NCBI GenBank assembly: GCA_903839965.1
Contig: CAIMEK010000024.1
Coordinates: 1 to 10,049 of the forward strand
Source of the DNA: an uncultured Acetobacteraceae bacterium
Lineage (GTDB): Bacteria > Pseudomonadota > Alphaproteobacteria > Acetobacterales > Acetobacteraceae
Direction of reading: 5' to 3'
Length of the DNA: 10,049 nucleotides
Made by a program: the position numbers and the translations under genes. Positions 1 to 7,261 of the stretch are shown piece after piece (within the stretch, counting starts at the first letter, position 1; every line of letters begins with the position of its first letter). Below the pieces are notes generated by a model. The model made no database searches. It was not told the DNA's origin and was given only the letters and a program-made list of their open reading frames with translations.

Positions 1-1
1 A

Positions 2-316
2 GGGAATGTCTGGATCGTCAGCGTCGTCAGCAACCGCGTCATCAAGATCGACACCAAGAGCGGCGAGTCGGAAATACTGTTCGAGGATTGCGATGCCGCC
101 GCGCTCGCCGAGGTCGAGGCCGAGTTCATGAACGGCGACGCAGACGCGGCCAGGCGTCACCACGTCGGCGCCATGAGGACCACCGCGAACCTGGCAAGTA
201 TCGCCTTCGGCGGCCCCGGCCTGCGGACGCTGTACTGCGGCAGCCTGGAAGGCACCCGGCTGTTCTGCTTCGACTCGCCCGTCGCGGGGGCGGAACCGCC
301 ACACTGGCATTATTGA
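2..316 (+). CDS. SMP-30/gluconolactonase/LRE family protein, C-terminal part
   Basis: This is the 3' end of a gene entering from the left edge; 104 codons are visible in frame 2, ending in TGA at 314-316. The visible part shows features typical of the C-terminal blade of SMP-30/gluconolactonase beta-propellers: GNVWIVSVVSNRVIKID near the left edge, then NLASIAFGGPGLRTLYCGSL, then a short tail ending PPHWHY. Members of the family are metal-dependent enzymes that hydrolyse lactones of sugar or organic acids. The metal ligands lie mostly upstream and cannot be checked. The next gene begins 7 bases after the stop, so it is probably the upstream member of the same operon, where it may open a lactone form of the transported acid (inference). 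Internal ATGs, for example at 128, are not starts because the family similarity runs through them from the left edge. Substrate is unknown. Confidence 0.8.
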   Translation, partial: GNVWIVSVVSNRVIKIDTKSGESEILFEDCDAAALAEVEAEFMNGDADAARRHHVGAMRTTANLASIAFGGPGLRTLYCGSLEGTRLFCFDSPVAGAEPPHWHY

Positions 317-323
317 GCCGCTG

Positions 324-875
324 GTGATGGGAAGCACCGGGCCGCAGAGTTCCTTGACGATCCTGCAGCGTCTCTCCCGCATGCTCGATCGGTTGGGCAG
401 GATTTATCTGGGAGCGCTCCTGGTTGCGGTCCTGCTTCTCATGACCGGGCGGGCGCTGGACCGCTACTTCTTCCACACGCGGTTCGATGCCTACGAGCAG
501 CTGGCGGGGATGGGCGTTGTCTGGATCACATTTTTCGGCTTCGCCATGGCGTTCCGCGATGACCGGAACCTGCGCGTCGAATTGCTGGAAAACCTCCTTC
601 CGGCATGGGTGGACAGGATCCGTCGCATTGTTTTCGATGTTGTCGTGCTGATAATGGCCGCGGTGATCAACATCGCCGGCTGGCCGGTGTTTTTTGTGAG
701 CTCCACGCAGCACGTCATCGGCACGCCGTTCACGCTCGCGCTTGCCTCCGCCGCCATGCAATTCAGCACCATCCTGCTTTGCCTGATGTGCGTGTTCCGC
801 ATTGTCACGGCCATCCTGTCCATCGTCAGGCACGAAGCCGCAAGGCCATCGCATGGTGTGGTGCCACCGCTATGA
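324..875 (+). CDS. TRAP transporter small permease (DctQ family)
   Basis: Inner-membrane small subunit of a tripartite ATP-independent periplasmic (TRAP) transporter, which imports carboxylates using an ion gradient and a periplasmic binding protein. The protein has about 183 residues, the usual DctQ size, with four hydrophobic segments starting around residues 25, 60, 95 and 135. The family signature is seen in YEQLAGMGVVWITFFGFAMA followed by FRDDRNLRVELLE. GTG at 324 and ATG at 327 are adjacent in-frame starts and neither has a clear Shine-Dalgarno sequence. The start is 7 bases after the lactonase stop, so translational coupling is likely. An in-frame ATG at 381 is a less likely start because it would trim the N-terminus before the first membrane segment. 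The 3' end overlaps the large permease by four bases (ATGA at 872-875). The substrate cannot be read from this subunit. Confidence 0.88.
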   Translation: MMGSTGPQSSLTILQRLSRMLDRLGRIYLGALLVAVLLLMTGRALDRYFFHTRFDAYEQLAGMGVVWITFFGFAMAFRDDRNLRVELLENLLPAWVDRIRRIVFDVVVLIMAAVINIAGWPVFFVSSTQHVIGTPFTLALASAAMQFSTILLCLMCVFRIVTAILSIVRHEAARPSHGVVPPL

Positions 876-2155
876 CCGTCACTGTCGTCGGCGTCTTCCT
901 GATATTCATCATCGCCGGGCTCGATGTCGGGTTTGCCATGATGACCGCGGCGTTCCTCGGCCTGATGATGAATGCCGACTCGTTCTCCGATGCGTTCATC
1001 CTGCCGCTGAGCGCCCTGAACGCCGCCAATTCCTCGGCGCTCATCGCCGTGCCGATGTTTGTGCTCGCCGGCGAACTGATGAACCGGGGCGGCCTGACGA
1101 ACCGGCTGGTCGCGTGGTCGGGCGCCATGGTGGGCCACTTCCGTGGCAGCCTCTCGCAGGTGGCCGTGTTGACCAACCTCATCATGGCGGGCGTTACCGG
1201 CTCGGCGGTCGCGGACGCCACGGCGACCGGGATCGCGTTGATCCCGGCCATGAAGGCGGAGGGCTACAAACCGTCCTACGCCGCCTCGGTGATCGCCGCG
1301 GCCGCCATGCTGGGCCCGATCCTGCCGCCGTCGGTGCCGATGCTGATCTACGCCGTGATGGCCAACATTTCGGTCATCCAGATTTTCATGGCCGGCTTCC
1401 TGCCCGCGCTGCTGCTCGCCGCCGGCTACATGGTGATCTGCGGCATCATGGCGCGTCGCTACAACTATGGCGCGCGGCCGAAGGCAACCTGGCAGCGCCG
1501 GTTCGAGGTTACCCGCAGCTCGATCTGGGCCCTGCTGATGCCGGTGCTGATTCTCGGCGGCATGCGGTCCGGTATCGTTACGATTACCGAGGCGTCCGCC
1601 GCGATCGTCATCTATGCCATATTCGTGACGGTGTTCGTCTATCGCGACCTGAAGGCGCCGGATTTCTTCCGGTCGCTGTTCGTCGCCGGGCGGACCGCCA
1701 GCGTCATTCTTTTCCTGTTCGCCGCGGCGGGACCGTTCAGCTGGTTCCTGAGCGAGGCCGGCGTCGCCAACGAAGTTTCGGAAACGCTGATCGGCCTGTC
1801 CTCCGATCCGATGGTTGTCCTGCTCGCCGTGAATGGCATTCTGCTGATCGCCGGCAAGATCCTGGAACCGCTGCCGGCTCTGGTGATCTGCATTCCGGCG
1901 TTGCTGCCGGTCCAGGCGCATTTCGGAATCGACCCGATCCAGTTCGCGGTCATCGTGATTCTCAACCTCATGATAGGCATGCAGACCCCTCCCATCGGGC
2001 TGCTGCTCTTCGTGGTCAGCTCGATCGGGGAAGTGTCGCTGGTCAGCGTCATTTGGCAAATCCTCCCCTTTGTGGTGTGGTCGCTCGCCGTTCTGGCGTT
2101 GATCACCGTTTTTCCGTTCCTGACAACCTGGTTGCCGTACCTCGTCGGTACATAA
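872..2155 (+). CDS. TRAP transporter large permease (DctM family)
   Basis: Large, multi-spanning permease of the same TRAP system; it carries the ion-coupled substrate across the inner membrane. The 427-residue length is typical of DctM. Family landmarks are a LIAVPMFVLAGELMNRGG segment (residues about 58-74), TGSAVADATATG (109-120), LPPSVPMLIYA (151-161), a TEASAAIVIYA segment in the second half, and MQTPPIGLLLFV near the C-terminus. Hydrophobic helices run through the whole protein. The start is the ATG at 872 inside the ATGA overlap with the small permease. The reading frame is open further upstream to about 605, but that stretch is the small permease gene in another frame and translates to non-hydrophobic, His/Arg-rich sequence. 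No TRAP binding protein (DctP) gene lies between or after the two permeases; it is presumably upstream of the window. Confidence 0.93.
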   Translation: MTVTVVGVFLIFIIAGLDVGFAMMTAAFLGLMMNADSFSDAFILPLSALNAANSSALIAVPMFVLAGELMNRGGLTNRLVAWSGAMVGHFRGSLSQVAVLTNLIMAGVTGSAVADATATGIALIPAMKAEGYKPSYAASVIAAAAMLGPILPPSVPMLIYAVMANISVIQIFMAGFLPALLLAAGYMVICGIMARRYNYGARPKATWQRRFEVTRSSIWALLMPVLILGGMRSGIVTITEASAAIVIYAIFVTVFVYRDLKAPDFFRSLFVAGRTASVILFLFAAAGPFSWFLSEAGVANEVSETLIGLSSDPMVVLLAVNGILLIAGKILEPLPALVICIPALLPVQAHFGIDPIQFAVIVILNLMIGMQTPPIGLLLFVVSSIGEVSLVSVIWQILPFVVWSLAVLALITVFPFLTTWLPYLVGT

Positions 2156-2159
2156 GGAG
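2154..2159 (+). promoter_or_regulatory. Ribosome binding site of the CoA-transferase gene
   Basis: AAGGAG overlaps the TAA stop of the large permease and lies 7 bases before the ATG at 2167. This fixes the start of the CoA-transferase and supports coupled translation within the operon. Confidence 0.8.
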
Positions 2160-2166
2160 ATTTTGA

Positions 2167-3339
2167 ATGCCGCTCTCCGGGGTTACTGTCCTGGACCTGA
2201 CCCGCATGCTTTCCGGCCCGTTCTGCACGATGCTGCTGGCCGACATGGGGGCCGAGGTCATCAAGATCGAGACGTTGCCCGAGGGCGACCCGATCCGTAA
2301 GAGCGGCGCGCTGCGCGATGGGCTCAGCTATTATTTCGCCACGTTCAACCGGAACAAGAAGTCGATCACGCTGAATCTGAAGGACGAAAAGGGGCGGGAA
2401 CTGTTCGAGAAGTTGTTGATGCGCTCGGATGTCGTGATCGACAATTTCCGCCCCGGCGTGCTTGAGCGACTCGGCCTCGGGCGCGAGCGGCTGCGCAGTT
2501 TGAAGCCCGATATCATCATCGCAAGCATTTCCGGCTTTGGCGAGAGCGGCCCCTACCGCGATCGCCCGGCCTTCGATTTCATTGCCCAGGCAATGAGCGG
2601 CTTCATGAGCATGAACGGCCGCGCGAGCGATCCGCCGTTCCGCTCGGGCCTGCCGATCAGCGATCTCGTCGCCGGCCTCTTTACGGCAACGGGGATTCTC
2701 GCCGCACTGTTGCGGCGGGAGCGGACCGGCAAGGGAGAGGTTGTCAGCACCGCCCTGACCGATGCGATGATCGGCCTTTTGAGCTACGCCGCCAGCACTT
2801 ACTTCGCGACCGGCAAGGTGCTTCCCCGCACCGGCAACGACCATCCGATCACGGCGCCTTACGGCATGTTCAACACGCGGGATGGCGCCATTGCGATCGC
2901 GCCGGCCAGCGACGCCTTCTTCGCCAGGTTGATGCGCGCTCTCGACCTGGCCAGCCTGCTCGACGACGCAGAATTCGCGACCGGCCAGAAGCGCGTGCAG
3001 CATCGCGAGGAACTCAACGCCCGCGTGACCGAGCGCCTGTCGGAACAGGGCAACGCATACTGGATCGAGCGGTTGAACGAGGCCGGTGTGCCGTGCGGAC
3101 CGGTCTATTCCGTGCAGGACGTGTTCAACGATCCGCAATTCAGCCATATGGCGATCGATGTTCCGCATCCCGGCCGCACCCCGGTGCGCGTGCTGGGCTT
3201 CCCGGTGAGGTTCACCGAGGCGGAGTGTCGCATCCGGCTGCCGAGCCCCGCACTCGGTGAGCACAACGCGGAAGTTTTTGGTTCGCTCGGCATGTCGGCG
3301 GAGGAAATCGCGGCACTGCATGCCCGCGGCGTCCTGTAA
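2167..3339 (+). CDS. Class III CoA-transferase (CaiB/BaiF family)
   Basis: Cytoplasmic enzyme that moves CoA from an acyl-CoA donor, often succinyl-CoA, to a free carboxylate, so it probably activates the acid brought in by the TRAP transporter. At 390 residues it is of normal family length. The N-terminus LSGVTVLDLTRMLSGPFCTM, then LADMGAEVIKIE (about 24-36) and FNRNKKSITLNLK (60-72), are hallmarks of the family. GLPISDLVAG places the conserved catalytic aspartate at D166, followed by LLRRERTGKGE. The C-terminal part contains GVPCGPVYSVQDVFNDPQF and ends with a GEHNAEVFGSLG motif, as in other members. Related enzymes include formyl-CoA transferase, succinyl-CoA:citramalate transferase and the mammalian glutarate/3-hydroxy-3-methylglutarate transferase SUGCT. 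The lyase gene immediately downstream suggests a 3-hydroxy-dicarboxylate acceptor (inference); the exact substrate is not visible from sequence. Confidence 0.92.
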   Translation: MPLSGVTVLDLTRMLSGPFCTMLLADMGAEVIKIETLPEGDPIRKSGALRDGLSYYFATFNRNKKSITLNLKDEKGRELFEKLLMRSDVVIDNFRPGVLERLGLGRERLRSLKPDIIIASISGFGESGPYRDRPAFDFIAQAMSGFMSMNGRASDPPFRSGLPISDLVAGLFTATGILAALLRRERTGKGEVVSTALTDAMIGLLSYAASTYFATGKVLPRTGNDHPITAPYGMFNTRDGAIAIAPASDAFFARLMRALDLASLLDDAEFATGQKRVQHREELNARVTERLSEQGNAYWIERLNEAGVPCGPVYSVQDVFNDPQFSHMAIDVPHPGRTPVRVLGFPVRFTEAECRIRLPSPALGEHNAEVFGSLGMSAEEIAALHARGVL

Positions 3340-3347
3340 AAAAGCGC

Positions 3348-3353
3348 AAGGAG
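3348..3353 (+). promoter_or_regulatory. Ribosome binding site of the HMG-CoA lyase-like gene
   Basis: AAGGAG lies 5 bases before the ATG at 3359. It selects this ATG over the in-frame ATG at 3257, which lies inside the CoA-transferase gene. Confidence 0.85.
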
Positions 3354-3358
3354 AAGCC

Positions 3359-4279
3359 ATGACTGAGACCGTAGTCGTTCGCGAAGTTGGGCCGCGCGAT
3401 GGACTCCAGATCGCGAAGTCCATCATGCCCACCGAGATCAAGCAGCGCTGGATCGCCGCCCTGGCGGATGCCGGACTGCGCGAAATCGAAGTCGGCAGCT
3501 TCGTTCCGCCGAAGCTGGTCCCGCAGATGGCGGATACCGCCGCGATCGTACGCAGCAGCATTGCATTGCCGGGCGTGCACGTGACCGCGCTTGTGCCGAA
3601 CCTGCGTGGCGCGCAGGACGCGTATGCGGCGGGTGCCCATGCGGTGAGCATTCCCGTGTCGGTCAGCGAGGGCCACAGCCGCGCCAACACCAACCGTACG
3701 CCGTTCGAACAGGTGGCCGAGGTTGGCCGCATCGTGGCATGGATCCGTGGACAGGAACGGCACGTTTATGTGGAAGCCGGTTGCGCCACCGCCTTCGGTT
3801 GTTCCATCGACGGGCTCATTCCGACCGCTGCGGTGGTGCGGGTAGCGGAGGGTCTTGCGGCAGCAGGCGTCGATGAGGTGGGCCTGGCCGATACCGTCGG
3901 CTACGGTCATCCCGACCAGATTCATGAGGTGGTCCGCGCGGTCCGTGCGGCGATCGGGCCAAAGCTGGGCAAGCTGCACCTGCACGACACCATGGGGCTT
4001 GGCCTGGCCAACGTGCTGGCCGGTTTGGAAGAGGGAATCCGCACGTTCGATTCTGCTCTTGCCGGGCTTGGTGGTTGTCCGTTCGCGCCCGGTGCCTTGG
4101 GCAACATCGTCACCGAGGATCTGGTCTTCATGCTGGAAAGCATGGGCTATTCCACCGGCATCGACCTGGAAAAACTGGTTGTCGCGCGCGCGGTTCTGCG
4201 CGAGGGCTTGCCGAACGAGCCAATGTACGGGCAGTTGGCGCGCGCCGGCATTCCGAAGACGTTCCGCCCCGCGGCCTGA
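3359..4279 (+). CDS. Hydroxymethylglutaryl-CoA lyase-like (DRE-TIM) enzyme
   Basis: Cytoplasmic TIM-barrel lyase of 306 residues, the usual size of bacterial HMG-CoA lyases, which cleave (S)-HMG-CoA to acetoacetate and acetyl-CoA. Conserved parts include REVGPRDGLQ (R8-Q17), with R13 and D14 matching the catalytic Arg-Asp pair; IEVGSFVPPKLVPQMADT with E45; the metal-binding LHLHD with H207 and H209; and GLGGCPFAPGALGNIVTED with the catalytic-loop C240 and the metal ligand N249. One difference is visible: the segment that is usually GCPYEG in HMG-CoA lyases reads AFGCSIDG here (about 145-152), so the substrate may differ. An upstream in-frame ATG at 3257 lies inside the CoA-transferase gene and lacks the good ribosome site. 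Nineteen bases separate it from the CoA-transferase stop. It is the last gene of the operon: the next gene is convergent. Retro-Claisen lyase activity is well supported; the precise substrate is not. Confidence 0.9.
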   Translation: MTETVVVREVGPRDGLQIAKSIMPTEIKQRWIAALADAGLREIEVGSFVPPKLVPQMADTAAIVRSSIALPGVHVTALVPNLRGAQDAYAAGAHAVSIPVSVSEGHSRANTNRTPFEQVAEVGRIVAWIRGQERHVYVEAGCATAFGCSIDGLIPTAAVVRVAEGLAAAGVDEVGLADTVGYGHPDQIHEVVRAVRAAIGPKLGKLHLHDTMGLGLANVLAGLEEGIRTFDSALAGLGGCPFAPGALGNIVTEDLVFMLESMGYSTGIDLEKLVVARAVLREGLPNEPMYGQLARAGIPKTFRPAA

Positions 4280-4511
4280 CGGGCCACTGTTCTTTCCCTT
4301 GCGGGAGGCGCCGGCGCGCGATGAGGGTCCTGATCGGACCTGCTTCGCGCCCGGCCCGGCGCTCGGGTTCGATCACGCAGAGGGCGTGATGCACCGTCGA
4401 CATGCTCTGGAACGCCATCCGTGGTGCAGTACCAACCTTCACCCCAGCCGGATCCAGCAACAACTTTACCGCCGCCGGCCATGCGCCAAATGCACGGATC
4501 CCGCTCTGGCG
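4280..4511. other. Convergent intergenic gap with small hairpins
   Basis: This 232-base gap separates the 3' ends of the catabolic operon and the Mg ATPase gene. No recognisable gene is seen; a 44-codon + strand ORF from 4402 runs into the ATPase gene and resembles nothing I know. Three inverted repeats are visible: the palindrome GCGCCGGCGC at 4308-4317, GGTCC/GGACC with a 5-base loop at 4326-4340, and ATCACGC/GCGTGAT with a 5-base loop at 4372-4390. Transcription from both sides must end here, but no stem is followed by a T run. Confidence 0.6.
4372..4390. terminator. Candidate hairpin terminator between convergent genes
   Basis: A perfect 7-bp stem (ATCACGC / GCGTGAT) with a 5-base loop sits midway between the two convergent genes, about 93 bases after the lyase stop and 122 bases after the ATPase stop. 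It lacks a T tract on either strand, so it is only a candidate; it could equally be an RNA-stabilising 3' structure. Confidence 0.3.
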
Positions 4512-4519
4512 TCAGCGGG
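4500..4519 (-). terminator. Inverted repeat across the Mg ATPase stop codon
   Basis: CCCGCT (4500-4505) and AGCGGG (4514-4519) form a 6-bp stem with an 8-base loop that covers the stop codon of the ATPase gene. There is no T run after it on the - strand. It may protect the mRNA 3' end or help termination, but could be chance in GC-rich DNA. Confidence 0.2.
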
Positions 4520-7115
4520 CGGCGATGACGCGGTAGAAGATTCCCTTGGCCACTTCGACGAGCGCCAGATACGCAGCGGTTGCGCCAATCAGGTAGACGA
4601 AAAACAGCGGCGGTGGCGCGACGAAACCGAACCACATTCCGACCGGAACAAAAGGAAGGATAACCGCGGCAGCGACGGACCCAAGCGCCATGGCGACGAG
4701 GAACCGGTGCGGCCTGCTCCGATAGAACCGTCGCCGCGTTCGGATGGCAAACACCACCAGTATCTGGGTCATCATTGATTCGATGAACCAGCCCGTCTGA
4801 AACAACGCCTCGCCGGCACCAAATAAATATAGCATAGCGTAAAAAGTGAGAAAATCGAAAATCGAGCTGATCGGTCCGAATACGAGCATGAATTTCTCGA
4901 TCAGTTTGACATTCCACGTTACTGGCGCGGTGACGGCCTCCTCGTCGACCTGATCGAACGGGATCGCGATTTCCGACACGTCGTAGAGCAGGTTGTTCAG
5001 CAATATCTGAATTGGCAGCATCGGCAGGAAAGGCAGGAACAGTGCAGCGCCCGCCATGCTGAACATGTTGCCGAAGTTCGAGCTTGATCCCATCATTACA
5101 TATTTGGTCACGTTCTGCACCGTGCGGCGGCCGTAAAGCACAGCTTCGCGCACGACCGAAAGATCGTGTTCGAGGAGGATCAGATCGGCGGCCGCCCGCG
5201 CGACATCGGCGGCACCGTCGACTGAAATTCCGACATCTGCCGCATGCAGGGCAGGGGCGTCGTTGATTCCGTCGCCCATGAAGCCAACGACGTGGCCAAG
5301 CCGCTTCAGCGCCAGAAGCACCCGATGCTTTTGCTGCGGGTTGACGCGGCAGAACAGGTTGACGCGCGGCAGTTGCCCGACCAGCGCCTCATCGGAAAGA
5401 TGCGTCAGCGCGTCGCCCGTCAGGACACCTGTGACCGGCACACCGATCTCAGCAAACACATGACGGCTGACAAGTTCGTTGTCGCCGGTCAACACTTTCA
5501 CGGAGATGCCGGCTGCCGCCATCGCCTGGATCGTCGCCCCGGCGCTGGCTTTGGGGGGATCGAGGAAGACCGCAAAGCCGGAGAAAACAAGGTTGCTCTC
5601 ATCGGTAATGGCGGCGGTCTCGTGGCTGGTGTCGACCGGGCGGCTTGCGATGCCAAGTGCGCGGAATCCCTGCGTACCGATCGCCGCAAGGGTGGCCTCG
5701 AAAACACGGCGCGTCTCGGCGTCGAGGGGTTGGTCCTCTCCATCGGCGGCTTCGTATCGTCCGGAAAGCCGCAGAAGATCCTCCGGTGCGCCCTTCACGA
5801 TCAGTCGGCGCTTGGCCTCGTGCTCCACCAGCACCGAGACGCGTCGGCGCTCGAAATCGAAAGGAACTTCGTCGAGCTTCGTCCAGCCGGCCATGTCAAA
5901 CGCTTGGGCGGCGAGGATCGCCCCGTCGAGCGGACTCTTCATGCCGCTCTCGAACCGGCTGTTGACATAGGCATAGGCGTAGGCGCGCTGGCTTTCGGCA
6001 CCGCGTCCGTCGATCGCCCGCACGAGCTTGATTGTAGCCTCCGTCAGCGTGCCGGTCTTGTCGGTGCACAACACGTTCATGGCGCCGAGATCGTGGATTG
6101 CCGAGAGGCGTTTTACGATCACCTTTCGCTTGGCCAGTTCCATCGCCGCTCGGGCAAGTGTCACTGTCACGATCATCGGCAGCAGCTCTGGTGTCAGCCC
6201 GACCGCAAGTGCCAGCGCGAACATCAGCGATTCCAGCACCGGCCGATGAAAGGAAATGTTCACGACCAGCACGAACAGCACCATCAGCACGGTCAACCGC
6301 ATGATCAGCATGCCGAACCGGCGGATGCCGACTGCAAAGGCGGTGGCCGGCGGTTTTTCCGCCAGGCTTGTCGCAAGATGGCCGAGCGCCGTTTTGCCGC
6401 CGGTTCGGCAGATGACAATGGTTGCGGTTCCGCTGATCACGGACGTGCCGGCAAAGACGGCGTTGGATGCCCCGGCGGGGTTTTCGGCACCCAGGGCCGC
6501 GTCGCTGGCCAGCTTTTCGGCCGGGTATGGCTCGCCGGTAAGGAGAGCCTGGTTGACGAACAGATCCCGGCTTTCGAGCAGCCGCGAATCTGCAGGGACG
6601 AGATCGCCGGCAATCAGCTGGACGATGTCGCCCGGCACCAGTTGGTCGATCGGCACGGAGCGGCTTGTTCCGTCACGCAGCACGGTTGCCTGGACCGCCA
6701 CCGAACGGCGCAACGCCTCGACCGCATTCTGGGCGCGCACTTCCTGGACGAAATCGAGTGTCATGCTGCTCGTGACAATGGTCACGACGACGACGAAGCT
6801 TGCCACATCGCCGGTCGCCGCGGACAACGCGCTCGCCACCAACAGGATGATGACCAGCGGGTTGCTGAAGCGGGCAAGAAACTGCAGCCAGAGCGGCGAA
6901 CGCCTGACGGTCGCGGCGTCGTTGGGTCCGTAAGTCGCCAGGCGCGACTGCACCTCTGTGCTCGCAAGGCCCGCCCGTGTCGCCGCAAGGCGTGCGAGCA
7001 GCCGATCCAGCGGCTCCTGCCAGACATCTTCAGGGCCAAGTTCGCCACTTGCCGGGGCGGTAGCGCCACGATCATGTGGCGCACTCATGCTTTTAGGTTC
7101 ACCCGCAACGTCCAT
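4512..7115 (-). CDS. Magnesium-translocating P-type ATPase (P3B, MgtA/MgtB type)
   Basis: Inner-membrane ATP-driven Mg2+ importer of 867 residues, slightly shorter than the roughly 900 of E. coli MgtA. Domains in order: N-terminal cytoplasmic segment with a cation-ATPase N domain (about 30-80); first membrane pair (about 85-120); actuator domain with LLTGEP (191-196); the GLTPELLP helix (306-313), the P3B form of the membrane PEGL motif; phosphorylation site DKTGTLT with D352; nucleotide-binding KGAPE (441-445); TGDN (543-546) and MGDGINDAP (613-621) hinge motifs; and a C-terminal six-helix region containing LLNNLLYDVSE. All catalytic residues I could check are present. ATG at 7115 is preferred because AAGGAA lies 9 bases upstream; an alternative ATG at 7088 has no good ribosome site. 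It lies 146 bases downstream of the flavin reductase gene on the same strand. I did not recognise an Mg2+ sensor leader in that gap. Expression may respond to low Mg2+, but nothing in the sequence shows it. Confidence 0.93.
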   Translation of the reverse strand: MDVAGEPKSMSAPHDRGATAPASGELGPEDVWQEPLDRLLARLAATRAGLASTEVQSRLATYGPNDAATVRRSPLWLQFLARFSNPLVIILLVASALSAATGDVASFVVVVTIVTSSMTLDFVQEVRAQNAVEALRRSVAVQATVLRDGTSRSVPIDQLVPGDIVQLIAGDLVPADSRLLESRDLFVNQALLTGEPYPAEKLASDAALGAENPAGASNAVFAGTSVISGTATIVICRTGGKTALGHLATSLAEKPPATAFAVGIRRFGMLIMRLTVLMVLFVLVVNISFHRPVLESLMFALALAVGLTPELLPMIVTVTLARAAMELAKRKVIVKRLSAIHDLGAMNVLCTDKTGTLTEATIKLVRAIDGRGAESQRAYAYAYVNSRFESGMKSPLDGAILAAQAFDMAGWTKLDEVPFDFERRRVSVLVEHEAKRRLIVKGAPEDLLRLSGRYEAADGEDQPLDAETRRVFEATLAAIGTQGFRALGIASRPVDTSHETAAITDESNLVFSGFAVFLDPPKASAGATIQAMAAAGISVKVLTGDNELVSRHVFAEIGVPVTGVLTGDALTHLSDEALVGQLPRVNLFCRVNPQQKHRVLLALKRLGHVVGFMGDGINDAPALHAADVGISVDGAADVARAAADLILLEHDLSVVREAVLYGRRTVQNVTKYVMMGSSSNFGNMFSMAGAALFLPFLPMLPIQILLNNLLYDVSEIAIPFDQVDEEAVTAPVTWNVKLIEKFMLVFGPISSIFDFLTFYAMLYLFGAGEALFQTGWFIESMMTQILVVFAIRTRRRFYRSRPHRFLVAMALGSVAAAVILPFVPVGMWFGFVAPPPLFFVYLIGATAAYLALVEVAKGIFYRVIAAR

Positions 7116-7261
7116 CGGCTTTCGTTCCTTCGCGTGCTGCCGGAGTCGCCGCCAAGAAGCAATTGAGCCGGGATTCCCCCGACGCGCGGCCTGTTCGCTC
7201 GACGCAAGGCCAGCTTAGGCCCCAATCCCTGCGTCCAACACCGGCTGCACCGCCGGGAAGT
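7116..7261 (-). other. Spacer between the flavin reductase and Mg ATPase genes
   Basis: These 146 bases hold the AAGGAA ribosome site of the ATPase (7125-7130) and a short CCGGC/GCCGG inverted repeat with a 6-base loop just after the reductase stop. No recognisable riboswitch, short leader ORF or clear promoter was found by eye, so whether the ATPase has its own promoter is open. Confidence 0.4.

Noticed and set aside
605..871. Upstream extension of the large permease to 605
   Set aside because: It overlaps the small permease in another frame and does not resemble DctM; the ATGA overlap at 872 is the natural start.
491..2059. A 522-codon open frame on the - strand opposite the TRAP permeases
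   Set aside because: It is antisense to clear dctQ/dctM genes and its product is a His/Arg/Asp-rich string with no domain, typical of the antisense of GC-rich coding DNA.
802..2166. A 454-codon + strand frame overlapping dctM
   Set aside because: It is the +1 shadow of the large permease, Arg/Asp/His-rich and not hydrophobic.
1639..3732. A 697-codon open frame on the - strand across the permease, CoA-transferase and lyase genes
   Set aside because: It spans three well-supported + strand genes and has no recognisable family features.
5244..7166. A 640-codon open frame on the + strand opposite the Mg ATPase gene
   Set aside because: The - strand frame has all P-type ATPase motifs; the + strand product is compositionally biased antisense.
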